NCBI GenBank assembly: GCA_039931435.1
Contig: JBDTRY010000036.1
Coordinates: 1 to 24,373 of the forward strand
DNA from: JBDTRY01 sp039931435
GTDB taxonomy: Bacteria > Acidobacteriota > Thermoanaerobaculia > Gp7-AA8
Direction: 5' to 3'
Length of the DNA stretch: 24,373 nt
Positions 15,754-22,816 of this stretch are shown here, one piece after another. The position numbers were made by a program, and so were the translations under genes. The notes beneath the pieces are model-generated. The model ran no database searches and had not been told where the DNA came from. It was given only the letters and a program-made list of their open reading frames with translations. The number at the start of each line of letters is the position of its first letter. The first letter of the stretch is position 1.

Positions 15754-16388
15754 ACGACAGAAATTGTGGCCGTTCCTGTTGGAAACGAAACTCGTCATCG
15801 ATTCGCAGATGCCGGGACGCCGGCCAGGCCCAGACTGAGTACATCCTGCTCATCGGACTGGTGATCATTTTCATCCTGGTCATGCTGATCAATTTCCGCG
15901 ACTCCCTGAACGGATTTACCCAGCGGGTCACCGATTGGATCAACGGGCAGACATCCCCGGCTTCCGCGCCCCCGCCGCCTGCCGCTCCGCCGCCGAAGGT
16001 GAAACCCACCCCGCCTCCCACTCCGCCACCGAAGGCAACTCCGACCCCGACGCCCAACCCGAACATGTCTGATGACGACTGGGCCGACTGGCTGGTTGGA
16101 GTGTGGTGCTTCTCAGGCAATACCTGGACTGTAACGCGCATCGGACCCGGTCTGGTCAGTGCCTATCAGACCAGCAACGCAGGAGTGCGACAACCGGCGC
16201 AGACCGTAAGAATCACGTCGCAGGGAAACAGCGGTTTCCAGGAAACGCTGCCTGGCAGCCCGGGATGGTTTGTCAACGATCAGCGCACCAGCGGAACCGG
16301 AACGACGCGATCGCCGAGCGATACGTGGCAGATCAATTCAAACACGAACGGTCAGGTCACGAACGCTACGGCCAGACGTTGCGGCTGA
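15750..16388 (+). CDS. Flp/TadE-like pilin head fused to a proline-rich linker and a C-terminal domain
   Basis: From the TTG at 15750 the product is 212 residues. It has a basic leader (SIRRCRDAG), then QAQTEYILLIGLVIIFILVM: this is the type IVb (Flp) prepilin processing pattern, cleavage after Gly25 with Glu at +5 and Tyr at +6, leading into one membrane helix (about 32-49). Flp pilins normally end at 50-80 residues. Here a Pro/Thr/Lys linker (about 68-103, PPPPAAPPPKVKPTPPPTPP) is followed by some 108 residues with MSDDDWADWLVGVWCFSGNT and Ser/Thr/Gly/Asn-rich strands. That C-terminal domain is unknown to me. TTG is the only start codon I see after the previous gene's body, and AGGCGAGA precedes it. 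No tad, prepilin peptidase or secretion genes are nearby. Confidence 0.7.
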   Translation: MNDRNCGRSCWKRNSSSIRRCRDAGQAQTEYILLIGLVIIFILVMLINFRDSLNGFTQRVTDWINGQTSPASAPPPPAAPPPKVKPTPPPTPPPKATPTPTPNPNMSDDDWADWLVGVWCFSGNTWTVTRIGPGLVSAYQTSNAGVRQPAQTVRITSQGNSGFQETLPGSPGWFVNDQRTSGTGTTRSPSDTWQINSNTNGQVTNATARRCG

Positions 16389-16416
16389 GGCGAGTCCCTC
16401 CTGCGCGAGGAATGAA

Positions 16417-16560
16417 ACGGTCGTCTCGGAGCGACGGCATCCTGCCGTCCGATGTGGTTGTGAACGGCACGGTCGTTTCGGAGCGACGGCATCCTGCCGT
16501 CTGGATCGGCGGCTTCCAGCCGCCGAGGTTCCGGGGGTGGGCGGTGCCGTCGTTCCGAGG
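16417..16560. repeat. Tandem/inverted GACGGCATCCTGCCGTC repeats between convergent genes
   Basis: Two 33-base direct copies that differ at one base lie at 16417-16449 and 16469-16501; each contains the palindrome GACGGCATCCTGCCGTC. A third hairpin, CGGCGGCT/AGCCGCCG with loop TCC, is at 16507-16525. An inverted partial copy (TGCCGTCGTTCCG) is at about 16545-16557. The cluster fills the gap between the pilin-like gene and the convergent phosphotransferase gene and could act as a two-way terminator. Confidence 0.8.
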
Positions 16561-16602
16561 CGGCTCTGATTCGCGTGCAGAACGTGGCAACCAGACTTCG
16601 AA

Positions 16603-18081
16603 CTACTTCAGTGCCTGTTTCAGAACCTTTACCACGGTCTGCACCACTTCCAGCCGAGCCCACCGTTTGTCGCGCGCGGGCACAAGATGCCACGGTGCGA
16701 TGTCCGTGCTGGTGTGCGCGATCATGTCGTGGATGGCTGATTCATAGGCCTGCCCCTTTTCACGGTTGCGCCAGTCCTCGTCGGTGATCTTGTGCTTCTT
16801 CCACTCGATCTGTTCCCGTTCCCTGAACCTCCTAAGCTGCTCATCGGGATCGATGTGCAGCCAGAACTTCACCAGAATGACTCCGTGTCCGACGAGTTGC
16901 TCCTCGAATTCATTGATTTCTCGGTAGGCTCGCCTCCACTCGGCGTCCGTGGCGAATCCTTCGACGCGTTCCACCAGGACACGGCCATACCAGGAACGGT
17001 CGTAGATGGTGATCGTCCCGGCCCGTGGCAGGTTTCTCCAGAAGCGCCAGAGGTAGTGCCGGGCGCGCTCGTCAGCAGTGGGTGCGGCGACCGAAATCGT
17101 CCGGAAAAGCCGGGCATCGATCGGGGCAATCAGACGGCGGATCGCGCCGCCTTTCCCCGCGGCATCAGAACCCTCGAAAATGATCACAGTGGAACGCTTT
17201 TCATTCCACGCTTTCCAGGTCAGTCCTCCCAGCTTCGCTTGCAGGCGCGGCATCCGTTCGTCGTACTCGGCGCGATCGACGGAGCTGTCGAGGTCGATGG
17301 TTGCCATGACCGAGGGTGCGGGTGAATCGCCGGACGATTCGCGGGCAGCGTTCGTAGCTGCGTGTTCGGTATCCGAGGACCCGAGGTTCTCGAGAACGTC
17401 GGCAAGAATCTGGCCCGCGGTCAGATCCCGATAGCGGGCATCGCTCGCTTCAATGATGTGCCATGGCGCTGCGGCGGTGTCGGTACTTCGAATGGCCCGT
17501 TCGGAAATTCTGGCGAAGCGATCGTACCGTTTTGCAAAGTCCGCGGCGTCCGGAATGAAGGCCCAGTTCTTTCGGCTCCTCTTTTCTTTTTCTTTCAATC
17601 GTCTGGCCTGCTCCCGCTTTGGAAGATGAAACCAGAATTTGAGGACGACGGCGCCGTCCTGGACAAGCATCTGCTCCAGGGAAACGATCCGCTGCATCTC
17701 CCGTTCGAAGGTCGCGTCACTTTTTTTCGCGAAAGCCCTGTCAACGATCGGCTTTGTATACCAGGAGCCGAAAAACATGCCGATAGCGCCCCTGGGCGGA
17801 AGGCGCCGCCAGAACCGCCAGTAACGTGGCCTTTCATTTTCCTCGTCGGATTCATTCCAGAAGGCGGTGGTCTCGATACCTCGGACGTCGAGCCATTCGT
17901 GGAGCCGGTTGACGACCCCGCTCTTGCCCGCGCCTTCAACACCGGAAATGATGAGGATCACGGAGTGGGACGTTGCACGCAAAGCACGTTGCGCCGTCAG
18001 GAGGCGTGCCCGGATTTCGGGAACGAGCCCCTCGAATTCCGCTTTCGAGATCTCCCTGCCAAGTTCTGCTGTTTCGAACAT
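16603..18081 (-). CDS. pap: Polyphosphate:AMP phosphotransferase (two PPK2 domains)
   Basis: This enzyme uses polyphosphate to phosphorylate AMP to ADP. The 492-residue product is a fusion of two PPK2 domains, as in Acinetobacter Pap. Domain 1 has the P-loop GVEGAGKSG at 47-55 and RFWRRLPPRGAIGMFFGSWY. Domain 2 has FEGSDAAGKGGAIRRL at 302-317, RFWRNLPRAGTITIYDRSWY and GRVLVERVEGF, and ends with KGQAYESAIHDMIAHTSTDI and APWHLVPARDKRWARL. Only domain 2 keeps the catalytic Asp-Arg-Ser-Trp-Tyr; domain 1 reads Gly-Ser-Trp-Tyr, as is usual for the N-terminal domain of this class. The ATG at 18081 follows AGAGGACAGG. The gene ends near a repeat cluster and starts 35 bases from a MITE-like element. 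Confidence 0.93.
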   Translation of the reverse strand: MFETAELGREISKAEFEGLVPEIRARLLTAQRALRATSHSVILIISGVEGAGKSGVVNRLHEWLDVRGIETTAFWNESDEENERPRYWRFWRRLPPRGAIGMFFGSWYTKPIVDRAFAKKSDATFEREMQRIVSLEQMLVQDGAVVLKFWFHLPKREQARRLKEKEKRSRKNWAFIPDAADFAKRYDRFARISERAIRSTDTAAAPWHIIEASDARYRDLTAGQILADVLENLGSSDTEHAATNAARESSGDSPAPSVMATIDLDSSVDRAEYDERMPRLQAKLGGLTWKAWNEKRSTVIIFEGSDAAGKGGAIRRLIAPIDARLFRTISVAAPTADERARHYLWRFWRNLPRAGTITIYDRSWYGRVLVERVEGFATDAEWRRAYREINEFEEQLVGHGVILVKFWLHIDPDEQLRRFREREQIEWKKHKITDEDWRNREKGQAYESAIHDMIAHTSTDIAPWHLVPARDKRWARLEVVQTVVKVLKQALK

Positions 18082-18115
18082 CCTGTCCTCTTTCCTGCTC
18101 CCTGCTGCATCGATG

Positions 18116-18282
18116 CTAGTGGCGTGTATTGGACAAATTGGTACCACCTGACTTGGTCTCGACGCCGTGAGCGTTGTTGCGCCTCCTCAGCATAGGAGCC
18201 GCTATGCCTGCGTCGGCGCGCCTAGCTCACGTCGCCGATTCCTGCGTCATCTGGTACCAATTCATCCAATACACGCCACTAG
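18116..18282. mobile_element. MITE-like 167-bp inverted-repeat element
   Basis: The left end (18116-18146, CTAGTGGCGTGTATTGGAC...) and right end (18252-18282, ...CCAATACACGCCACTAG) are 31-base inverted repeats that differ at only two positions. Weaker complementarity continues inward. Both ends terminate in CTAG, which may be a 4-bp target duplication, as in IS5-type insertion into YTAR sites; this is inference. There is no transposase, and the interior (about 105 bases) does not code. A partial relative is at 8038-8094. The right end supplies the TAG stop codon of the mgtC-like gene. Confidence 0.75.
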
Positions 18283-18914
18283 AACACGAAGCCAATGACC
18301 TCCGGAGTTGCCGCCAGGCGCCGCGCCAGCTCCTCGTGGGCCTTCATCGATCCAACTCCTCGGAAGGAAATGATGAATCGTCCCTCTTTCTTTTCCCGCC
18401 CGCCTGCCTGCTTGTGCAGATCACTGTCCGCAAAGAGGGTTTCAACGACGCGCAGGTCCTCCGGCGAAGCCCTGCAGGTGACCTGATACGTGCGGCTATC
18501 GTTGATGACGTTGATGGCCCGTTCCACTCTCGGGAACAGCCAGAGGACGAGCAGGGCCAGCATCGTCGCCAGAATCGACGGGACAAAGAAACCAGCGCCG
18601 ACGCCCATCCCAATGGCGGCCGTCAGCCAGATGATCGCTGCTGTCGTCAGCCCAACCACGCGTCCCCTGTCGCGGAGAATGGCACCGGCTCCCAGGAAGC
18701 CCACACCGGTGACGATCTGCGCGGCGATGCGGCTCGGATCCGCTCGATTGCCGAAGTGAACGGAGATTGTGGTGAACAACGTCGATCCCACACAGATGAA
18801 AATCACGGTTCGAAAGCCGGCGGCCTTGTCCCGGAACTCGCGCTCGATCCCGATCAGCCCGCCGAGGAAAACGGCGAGGAGAAGTTTGATCAACTCGTGA
18901 GAAATCTCGGACAT
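18279..18914 (-). CDS. MgtC/SapB family membrane protein
   Basis: This is an inner-membrane protein of the MgtC/SapB/SrpB/YhiD family. Family members are tied to growth in low magnesium or to control of membrane ATP synthase; the role here is unknown. The 211-residue product has about four to five membrane helices in its first 128 residues, with IGIERE at 21-26, GFRTVIFICVGSTLFT at 33-48, GVGFLGAGAI at 70-79 and LTTAAIIWLTAAIGMGVGAG at 89-108. A soluble C-terminal domain of about 80 residues follows. ATG at 18914 follows GAGGGG at normal spacing. The last two bases of the final codons plus the stop run into the right end of the inverted-repeat element, so the original C-terminus may have differed. 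Confidence 0.9.
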   Translation of the reverse strand: MSEISHELIKLLLAVFLGGLIGIEREFRDKAAGFRTVIFICVGSTLFTTISVHFGNRADPSRIAAQIVTGVGFLGAGAILRDRGRVVGLTTAAIIWLTAAIGMGVGAGFFVPSILATMLALLVLWLFPRVERAINVINDSRTYQVTCRASPEDLRVVETLFADSDLHKQAGGREKKEGRFIISFRGVGSMKAHEELARRLAATPEVIGFVF

Positions 18915-19084
18915 CGTCACCCCTCGGGCCTCCGGCCACGCCACGTCCCCGCACCTCGTAATCGAGATCCGTCGCGGTGCATACGAGCTGACCCGGAAGG
19001 CAACATTATCGACCGACAGCACGAATACACAAAATTCATTCGCCGGGGACTCTGGAGGAGGCGCTGTCGATGCCTGCTGGACCT

Positions 19085-20152
19085 TCAGTCGTCTTCGCGA
19101 ACAGCGACCAGCTCTGCGACCTGTGTCCCCGTGATCGCGCCGACGATGCGCGGTACGTGAACGTGGCAGGTTTCCACGATGACGCGCACTGTGCCCTGGG
19201 GCGTTCCCGAAACCGCGGTGCCGGCGACGTAAACATTCGGAACGTTTGTCTCCATCGTTGCCGGATCGTAGTCGGGCTCCTGATCGAGACCCACGCGGGC
19301 CACATCGAGCATCGAGAAGAGGGATGCGTCCTGGCGGTAGCCCGTCATCAGGAGCACGAAGTCGGTGCCGACCTCGATTGGCTGCGTGCCAGCAAGCGGC
19401 GACCCGTCTTCGTTTGTGGCCAAAAGAATCGCTGAACTACCTCGGATCTCGATCGGAACGGTCCGGGGAAGAAATCGTACGCGATCGTCACGAAGCATGC
19501 TTCTGATCTCGGGGAGCAGCCAGAACTTCACGCGGGCAGAGTCAAAGTCCCCCCTTCTGTACGAGAGTGTGACGTTCGCGCCCGCGCGCTGGCAACGGAC
19601 CGCGGTCTCGATTGCAGAGTTCCGTCCACCAACGATGAGAAGGCGTTGCCCGAAGTAGGTGTGCGGATCGCGGAAGTAGTGGCTGACGTGAGGAGCATCT
19701 TCGCCGGGGATACCGAGGAGCCGCGGGGCGTGCATGGAACCGATGGCCACCACCACCGCGGCACATTGATACATGCGCTCTCCGTCGCTGGTCGTCGTGC
19801 GCAATTCGAAGCGGCCGTCGTCGAGGCGGCCAGCATCGATGACTCTCTCGTACGTGTGGATTTTCAGATCGAATTGCAGAACCACCGAACGGAGGTAGGC
19901 GAGGTACTCCTCGCGATTCGGCTTCTGCTGGTTCGCAACCTGAATGGGCACTCCGGCGATGGCAAGACGCTCCGCGTTCGAGTGAAAGGGCATTTCCAGT
20001 GGATACCAGGCGATGGTGGACCCGATCTGCCCGGCGTCAAATTGTATGTAGTCGACGCCGGCGGCCTTCAGGGCTACAGCCAGTTCCAGACCAATGGGCC
20101 CTGCCCCGATGATCGCTACGTGATGGAATTCAGGGGTGGGGGTGTCGGGCAC
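19085..20152 (-). CDS. YpdA-like FAD/NAD(P)-binding oxidoreductase
   Basis: This looks like a member of the YpdA group (putative bacillithiol-disulfide reductase) of two-dinucleotide-binding flavoproteins. The 355-residue product has an N-terminal FAD site (VAIIGAGPIGLELAVAL, GAGPIG at 16-21), STIAWYPLEMPFHSNAERLA, and a second nucleotide site LLIVGGRNSAIETAVRCQRA. The end NVYVAGTAVSGTPQGTVRVI followed by ETCHVHVPRIVGAITG is characteristic of YpdA. It has no CxxC redox pair, as expected for the group. Whether this organism makes bacillithiol cannot be seen here. The start is GTG at 20152 after a weak GGAA. It lies downstream of the ATP-grasp operon on the same strand but beyond a strong double hairpin, so it may be transcribed apart from it. 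Confidence 0.85.
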   Translation of the reverse strand: MPDTPTPEFHHVAIIGAGPIGLELAVALKAAGVDYIQFDAGQIGSTIAWYPLEMPFHSNAERLAIAGVPIQVANQQKPNREEYLAYLRSVVLQFDLKIHTYERVIDAGRLDDGRFELRTTTSDGERMYQCAAVVVAIGSMHAPRLLGIPGEDAPHVSHYFRDPHTYFGQRLLIVGGRNSAIETAVRCQRAGANVTLSYRRGDFDSARVKFWLLPEIRSMLRDDRVRFLPRTVPIEIRGSSAILLATNEDGSPLAGTQPIEVGTDFVLLMTGYRQDASLFSMLDVARVGLDQEPDYDPATMETNVPNVYVAGTAVSGTPQGTVRVIVETCHVHVPRIVGAITGTQVAELVAVREDD

Positions 20153-20228
20153 TTGGTTCCATCGTATACGAAGTTCCCGTGCGCTTTTCGGTGCGGGTTG
20201 TTGTGTGATGTTCAGGGACCCTCATCCG

Positions 20229-20269
20229 TCCGGCACACGTGCCGGACACCTTCTCCCGCCGGGAGAAGG
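20229..20269 (-). terminator. Double hairpin repeat after the ATP-grasp operon
   Basis: Two adjacent perfect stems are present: TCCGGCAC/GTGCCGGA (20229-20246, loop AC) and CCTTCTCCC/GGGAGAAGG (20249-20269, loop GCC). They lie 20 bases after the stop of the last ATP-grasp gene and 77 bases before the YpdA-like start. The 'CCCTCATCC...CCTTCTCCCGCCGGGAGAAGG' pattern is a familiar intergenic repeat of many bacteria; termination is inferred from position. Confidence 0.6.
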
Positions 20270-20289
20270 AAGTGCGCTCCGCCGGTGCC

Positions 20290-21507
20290 TTACGAGGCGA
20301 ACATCTGCAGGTCAGTACCTACGTGGTCGGCCATCTCCATCGTGGTGCGCAGGTCGGGATGACGGACGACCACCCAGCCATCCGAGAGCAATGTCTGCTT
20401 CCAGTCACGACGGTGCGCTCCAACGGGGAGCAAGTCCATGGCCGCGATCTGTTCTCCATAGGAACCGAGAATGTGCTCGAGGCCTTCGATGCGCTGAATC
20501 GCACCCGAGCCCCTGGCCCGTTTGAAGATGATGGCGCAGTTGTATTTTCGTTCCACCTTCTGGCTGAAGGTTCCGTGGACCACGGCTTCGGCCCACCCGG
20601 TGAACAGATCGATATCGCATCCGAAATTCATGATGTCCACGGAACGGGCACCGGGGGGGCGGGCGGCGATCTCGCCGAAGACGACCTCTCCGTTGTTCTT
20701 CAGATACCACTCCATGTGCGTGAACCCGGTCCGGAACCCGAGGACCTGGAGCACGGCCCTGCCCAGAGTGCGTCCCCCCTCGAGCTCGTGGACGTCCACA
20801 TCACGCAGCGTCACCGTCTGCGGGCTGATCCATTCCACACCGCGGCCGATGAGCGGACGGGGACGGTACCAGGCGATGTTGTAAAAAGCGATCTCGCCGT
20901 CGATGCAGATGGTGTCGAATGTGAACTCTTCGCCGTCGATGAACTCCTCGACGTTCACGTCCGACACGTGGCCCATGCGACGAAGTGCTTCTTCGAGTTC
21001 TGCGGGATTGTCGACGCGGTAGGTATCCATCGATCCGGCGCCGGCGATCGGCTTGAGAATGGCTGGATACCCCATGGACTCCACCGCTTCCCGGCACTGC
21101 GCAGCTCCCCGGGCCCGCTGGTGCCGCGGGGTGCGTAATCCGGCGGCGGCCACGGCCTGCTTCATGGCGTCCTTGTCTCGAAACGGAATGATCTCTGCGA
21201 CCGTCATCCCTTCGACGCCGAGACGTTCCCGGAGCCGCGCTGCCAGAAGGACCGTCTGTTCCCACAGTCCCTCGATTCGCTCCATGCGGGTGCCGCCAAG
21301 CCAGTTCACCACGGCCTCGACGACCTGGTCTTCGTTCATGATTGACTGCACCTGGAGATAGGCGTACAGATTTTCGCGGGCCATTGGAGGGAGCGCCTCC
21401 TCGGGCTGATCGCCCACGCCGAAAACAAGAGCCCCGACATTTTTCAGTCCGCGCGTGAAATACGGGACCTCGTCCGGATAGCCGGGTTGAATCAACAGGA
21501 CGTTCAT
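20290..21507 (-). CDS. ATP-grasp ligase C (third gene of the trio)
   Basis: The ATP-grasp fold couples ATP hydrolysis to joining a carboxylate, via an acyl-phosphate, to an amine or thiol; the substrates here are unknown. The 405-residue product has an N-terminal pre-ATP-grasp domain (MNVLLIQPGYPDEVPYFTRG, GVGDQP), then IPFRDKDAMKQAVAAAGLRT, the ATP lysine and glycine loop ILKPIAGAGSMDTYRV (Lys152), EEFIDGEEFTFDTICIDGEI at 187-206, and the metal-site block HMEWYLKNNGEVVFGEIAAR with PPGA at 284-287. The usual E-x-N-x-R reads E-I-A-A-R. It aligns without gaps to ligase A (about 55% identity by hand count). GAGGG lies just before its ATG, inside the tiny upstream ORF, whose stop overlaps that ATG. 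No adenylation, PCP or tRNA-dependent features are seen. Confidence 0.88.
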   Translation of the reverse strand: MNVLLIQPGYPDEVPYFTRGLKNVGALVFGVGDQPEEALPPMARENLYAYLQVQSIMNEDQVVEAVVNWLGGTRMERIEGLWEQTVLLAARLRERLGVEGMTVAEIIPFRDKDAMKQAVAAAGLRTPRHQRARGAAQCREAVESMGYPAILKPIAGAGSMDTYRVDNPAELEEALRRMGHVSDVNVEEFIDGEEFTFDTICIDGEIAFYNIAWYRPRPLIGRGVEWISPQTVTLRDVDVHELEGGRTLGRAVLQVLGFRTGFTHMEWYLKNNGEVVFGEIAARPPGARSVDIMNFGCDIDLFTGWAEAVVHGTFSQKVERKYNCAIIFKRARGSGAIQRIEGLEHILGSYGEQIAAMDLLPVGAHRRDWKQTLLSDGWVVVRHPDLRTTMEMADHVGTDLQMFAS

Positions 21508-21593
21508 TTGACCCTCACATTCACGGAAAGAGCCGGTGCCACCTCATTCTCTGCCATGTCCGGGCCAGCGATGCCGCGGGCAGGACGCATCAT
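21504..21593 (-). CDS. Candidate 29-residue peptide ORF coupled to both flanking ligase genes
   Basis: What seems an 82-base gap between two ligase genes holds a complete frame. Its ATG (21593-21591) overlaps the TGA of ligase B (ATGA), and its TGA (21506-21504) overlaps the ATG of ligase C (ATGA). The peptide begins MMRPARGIAGPD, continues MAENEVAPAL and ends SVNVRVK. An internal ATG at 21557 would give 17 residues. No strong Shine-Dalgarno precedes it; re-initiation after ligase B would be needed. It may be a substrate peptide for the ligases, a coupling leader with no function of its own, or chance: at this GC content, 29 stop-free codons are not rare, but two exact overlaps are more telling. 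Confidence 0.45.
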   Translation of the reverse strand: MMRPARGIAGPDMAENEVAPALSVNVRVK

Positions 21594-22813
21594 GCACCAA
21601 GCTCTACACGAACCACCTTGACGATCCTCCGGAGCGCCTGCCGCACCCGCTCCGTATCGATGTCCCGGACCACGACATATCCCTCTCCCTCGTACGACCC
21701 GGTCGGCCGCTGACCCGGCCAGGGAAGCCTGCTCTGCACGACCATTTGCTGAATCTCCGGCTCCAGCTCGTTCAGTCCGTAGACGGCACGCACGCGTCCT
21801 TCTCCCTGTCCACGCAGGTAAGCTGCGCCGGCAGCATACTTCTGGACCGGGGGATCGAATGTGCCGAACACCATCAGTCTGACCCAGGCCTGTTCCAGAT
21901 CGAAGTCGTGTGCGATCGAGTGCAGCGCCATGAAGTGTGCACCCGGGGGCCGCGCAGCGACCTCGGAGATGGCGATGGTTCCGTCGACGCGGCGGAACCA
22001 CTCCATGTGCGTCAGACCGGTAGTCATGCCCAGGACTTCCAGTGCGCGCTTCGCCGCCTGTCGAATATCGTCGTACTGCGGGTCGTCAATTTCCCGCGGA
22101 ACGAGCACGCACCACTGAATCCACTGATTCCTGACTACATCCAGCGCCGACGGCTCGTAGGATGTCAACGAATGCCAGACCGGTTGGCCTTCGACAGTAA
22201 CGCTCTCGAACGAATGCTCCTCGCCGGAGATGAACTCTTCGATCAGGGCAGGCTGGCCGGGCGACAACGAGATGAAACCGAGTACTTCGTCGAGCTGTTC
22301 CGGATCGTCGATCCGGAAGGTGGAGAGCGATCCCGCCCCGGCGGGCGGTTTGACTACGACGGGGAAACCGATTTCGCTGACGAAGTGCCGCGCCTGAGCC
22401 GGGGAAATGACTGTGCGGTGACGAGCGCAGGGGATCCCGGCAGCCTGAAGCAATTCCTTCATGCGACCCTTGTCCCGGAAGTTTTTTGCGGCTTCGGAGG
22501 AAAGCCCGGCGATTCCGAACCGCTCCCGAACTTCCGCCAGCGGAATCTGGAGTTGCTCGAAGGCCGCGAACAGTCGATCGACGGGGCCGAAACGCTCCGA
22601 AAACTGTGTCACGGCCGAGGCCAGCGCGTTGCTGTCGAGAATGTCGTCGATGCGCCAGTGGAATTCGACGAACTCTCGGGCGGATGGCTCGAGCCGTTCC
22701 AGCGGATCCATGCTGATTACTCCGAGCCGTACGTCCGGCAGCACCCCGGCGGCGCTGATCGTAAGAGCAGCGTTCTCGGAGAGCAGGGGAGCGGCGAAGA
22801 TGACATTCACCAT
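21590..22813 (-). CDS. ATP-grasp ligase B (middle, divergent)
   Basis: This is the second ligase of the trio, 407 residues. It shares the fold and core motifs but has a different N-terminal domain (MVNVIFAAPLLSENAALTIS, FAAFEQLQIPLAEVRERFG). The core reads NFRDKGRMKELLQAAGIPCA, VVVKPPAGAGSLSTFRIDDP (Lys155), IEEFISGEEHSFESVTVEGQ at 191-210, and THMEWFRRVDGTIAISEVAA then RPPGA at 288-292. The middle strand region (WHSLTSYEPSALDVVRNQWI) replaces the AWYRPRPL block of ligases A and C, so it probably takes a different acceptor or acid; this is inference. Its ATG is 3 bases after the stop of ligase A, and its own stop overlaps the tiny ORF. No clear Shine-Dalgarno; coupling is likely. Confidence 0.87.
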   Translation of the reverse strand: MVNVIFAAPLLSENAALTISAAGVLPDVRLGVISMDPLERLEPSAREFVEFHWRIDDILDSNALASAVTQFSERFGPVDRLFAAFEQLQIPLAEVRERFGIAGLSSEAAKNFRDKGRMKELLQAAGIPCARHRTVISPAQARHFVSEIGFPVVVKPPAGAGSLSTFRIDDPEQLDEVLGFISLSPGQPALIEEFISGEEHSFESVTVEGQPVWHSLTSYEPSALDVVRNQWIQWCVLVPREIDDPQYDDIRQAAKRALEVLGMTTGLTHMEWFRRVDGTIAISEVAARPPGAHFMALHSIAHDFDLEQAWVRLMVFGTFDPPVQKYAAGAAYLRGQGEGRVRAVYGLNELEPEIQQMVVQSRLPWPGQRPTGSYEGEGYVVVRDIDTERVRQALRRIVKVVRVELGA

Positions 22814-22816
22814 CGG

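Noticed and set aside
16417..16501. Two 33-base near-identical direct repeats with a 19-base spacer, considered as a CRISPR
   Set aside because: Only two units, a palindrome inside each, an inverted copy nearby, and no cas gene. It is an intergenic palindromic repeat.
16603..18081. Missing DRSWY motif in the first PPK2 domain, considered as a damaged gene
   Set aside because: Loss of the catalytic Asp-Arg in the N-terminal domain is usual for two-domain polyphosphate:AMP phosphotransferases.
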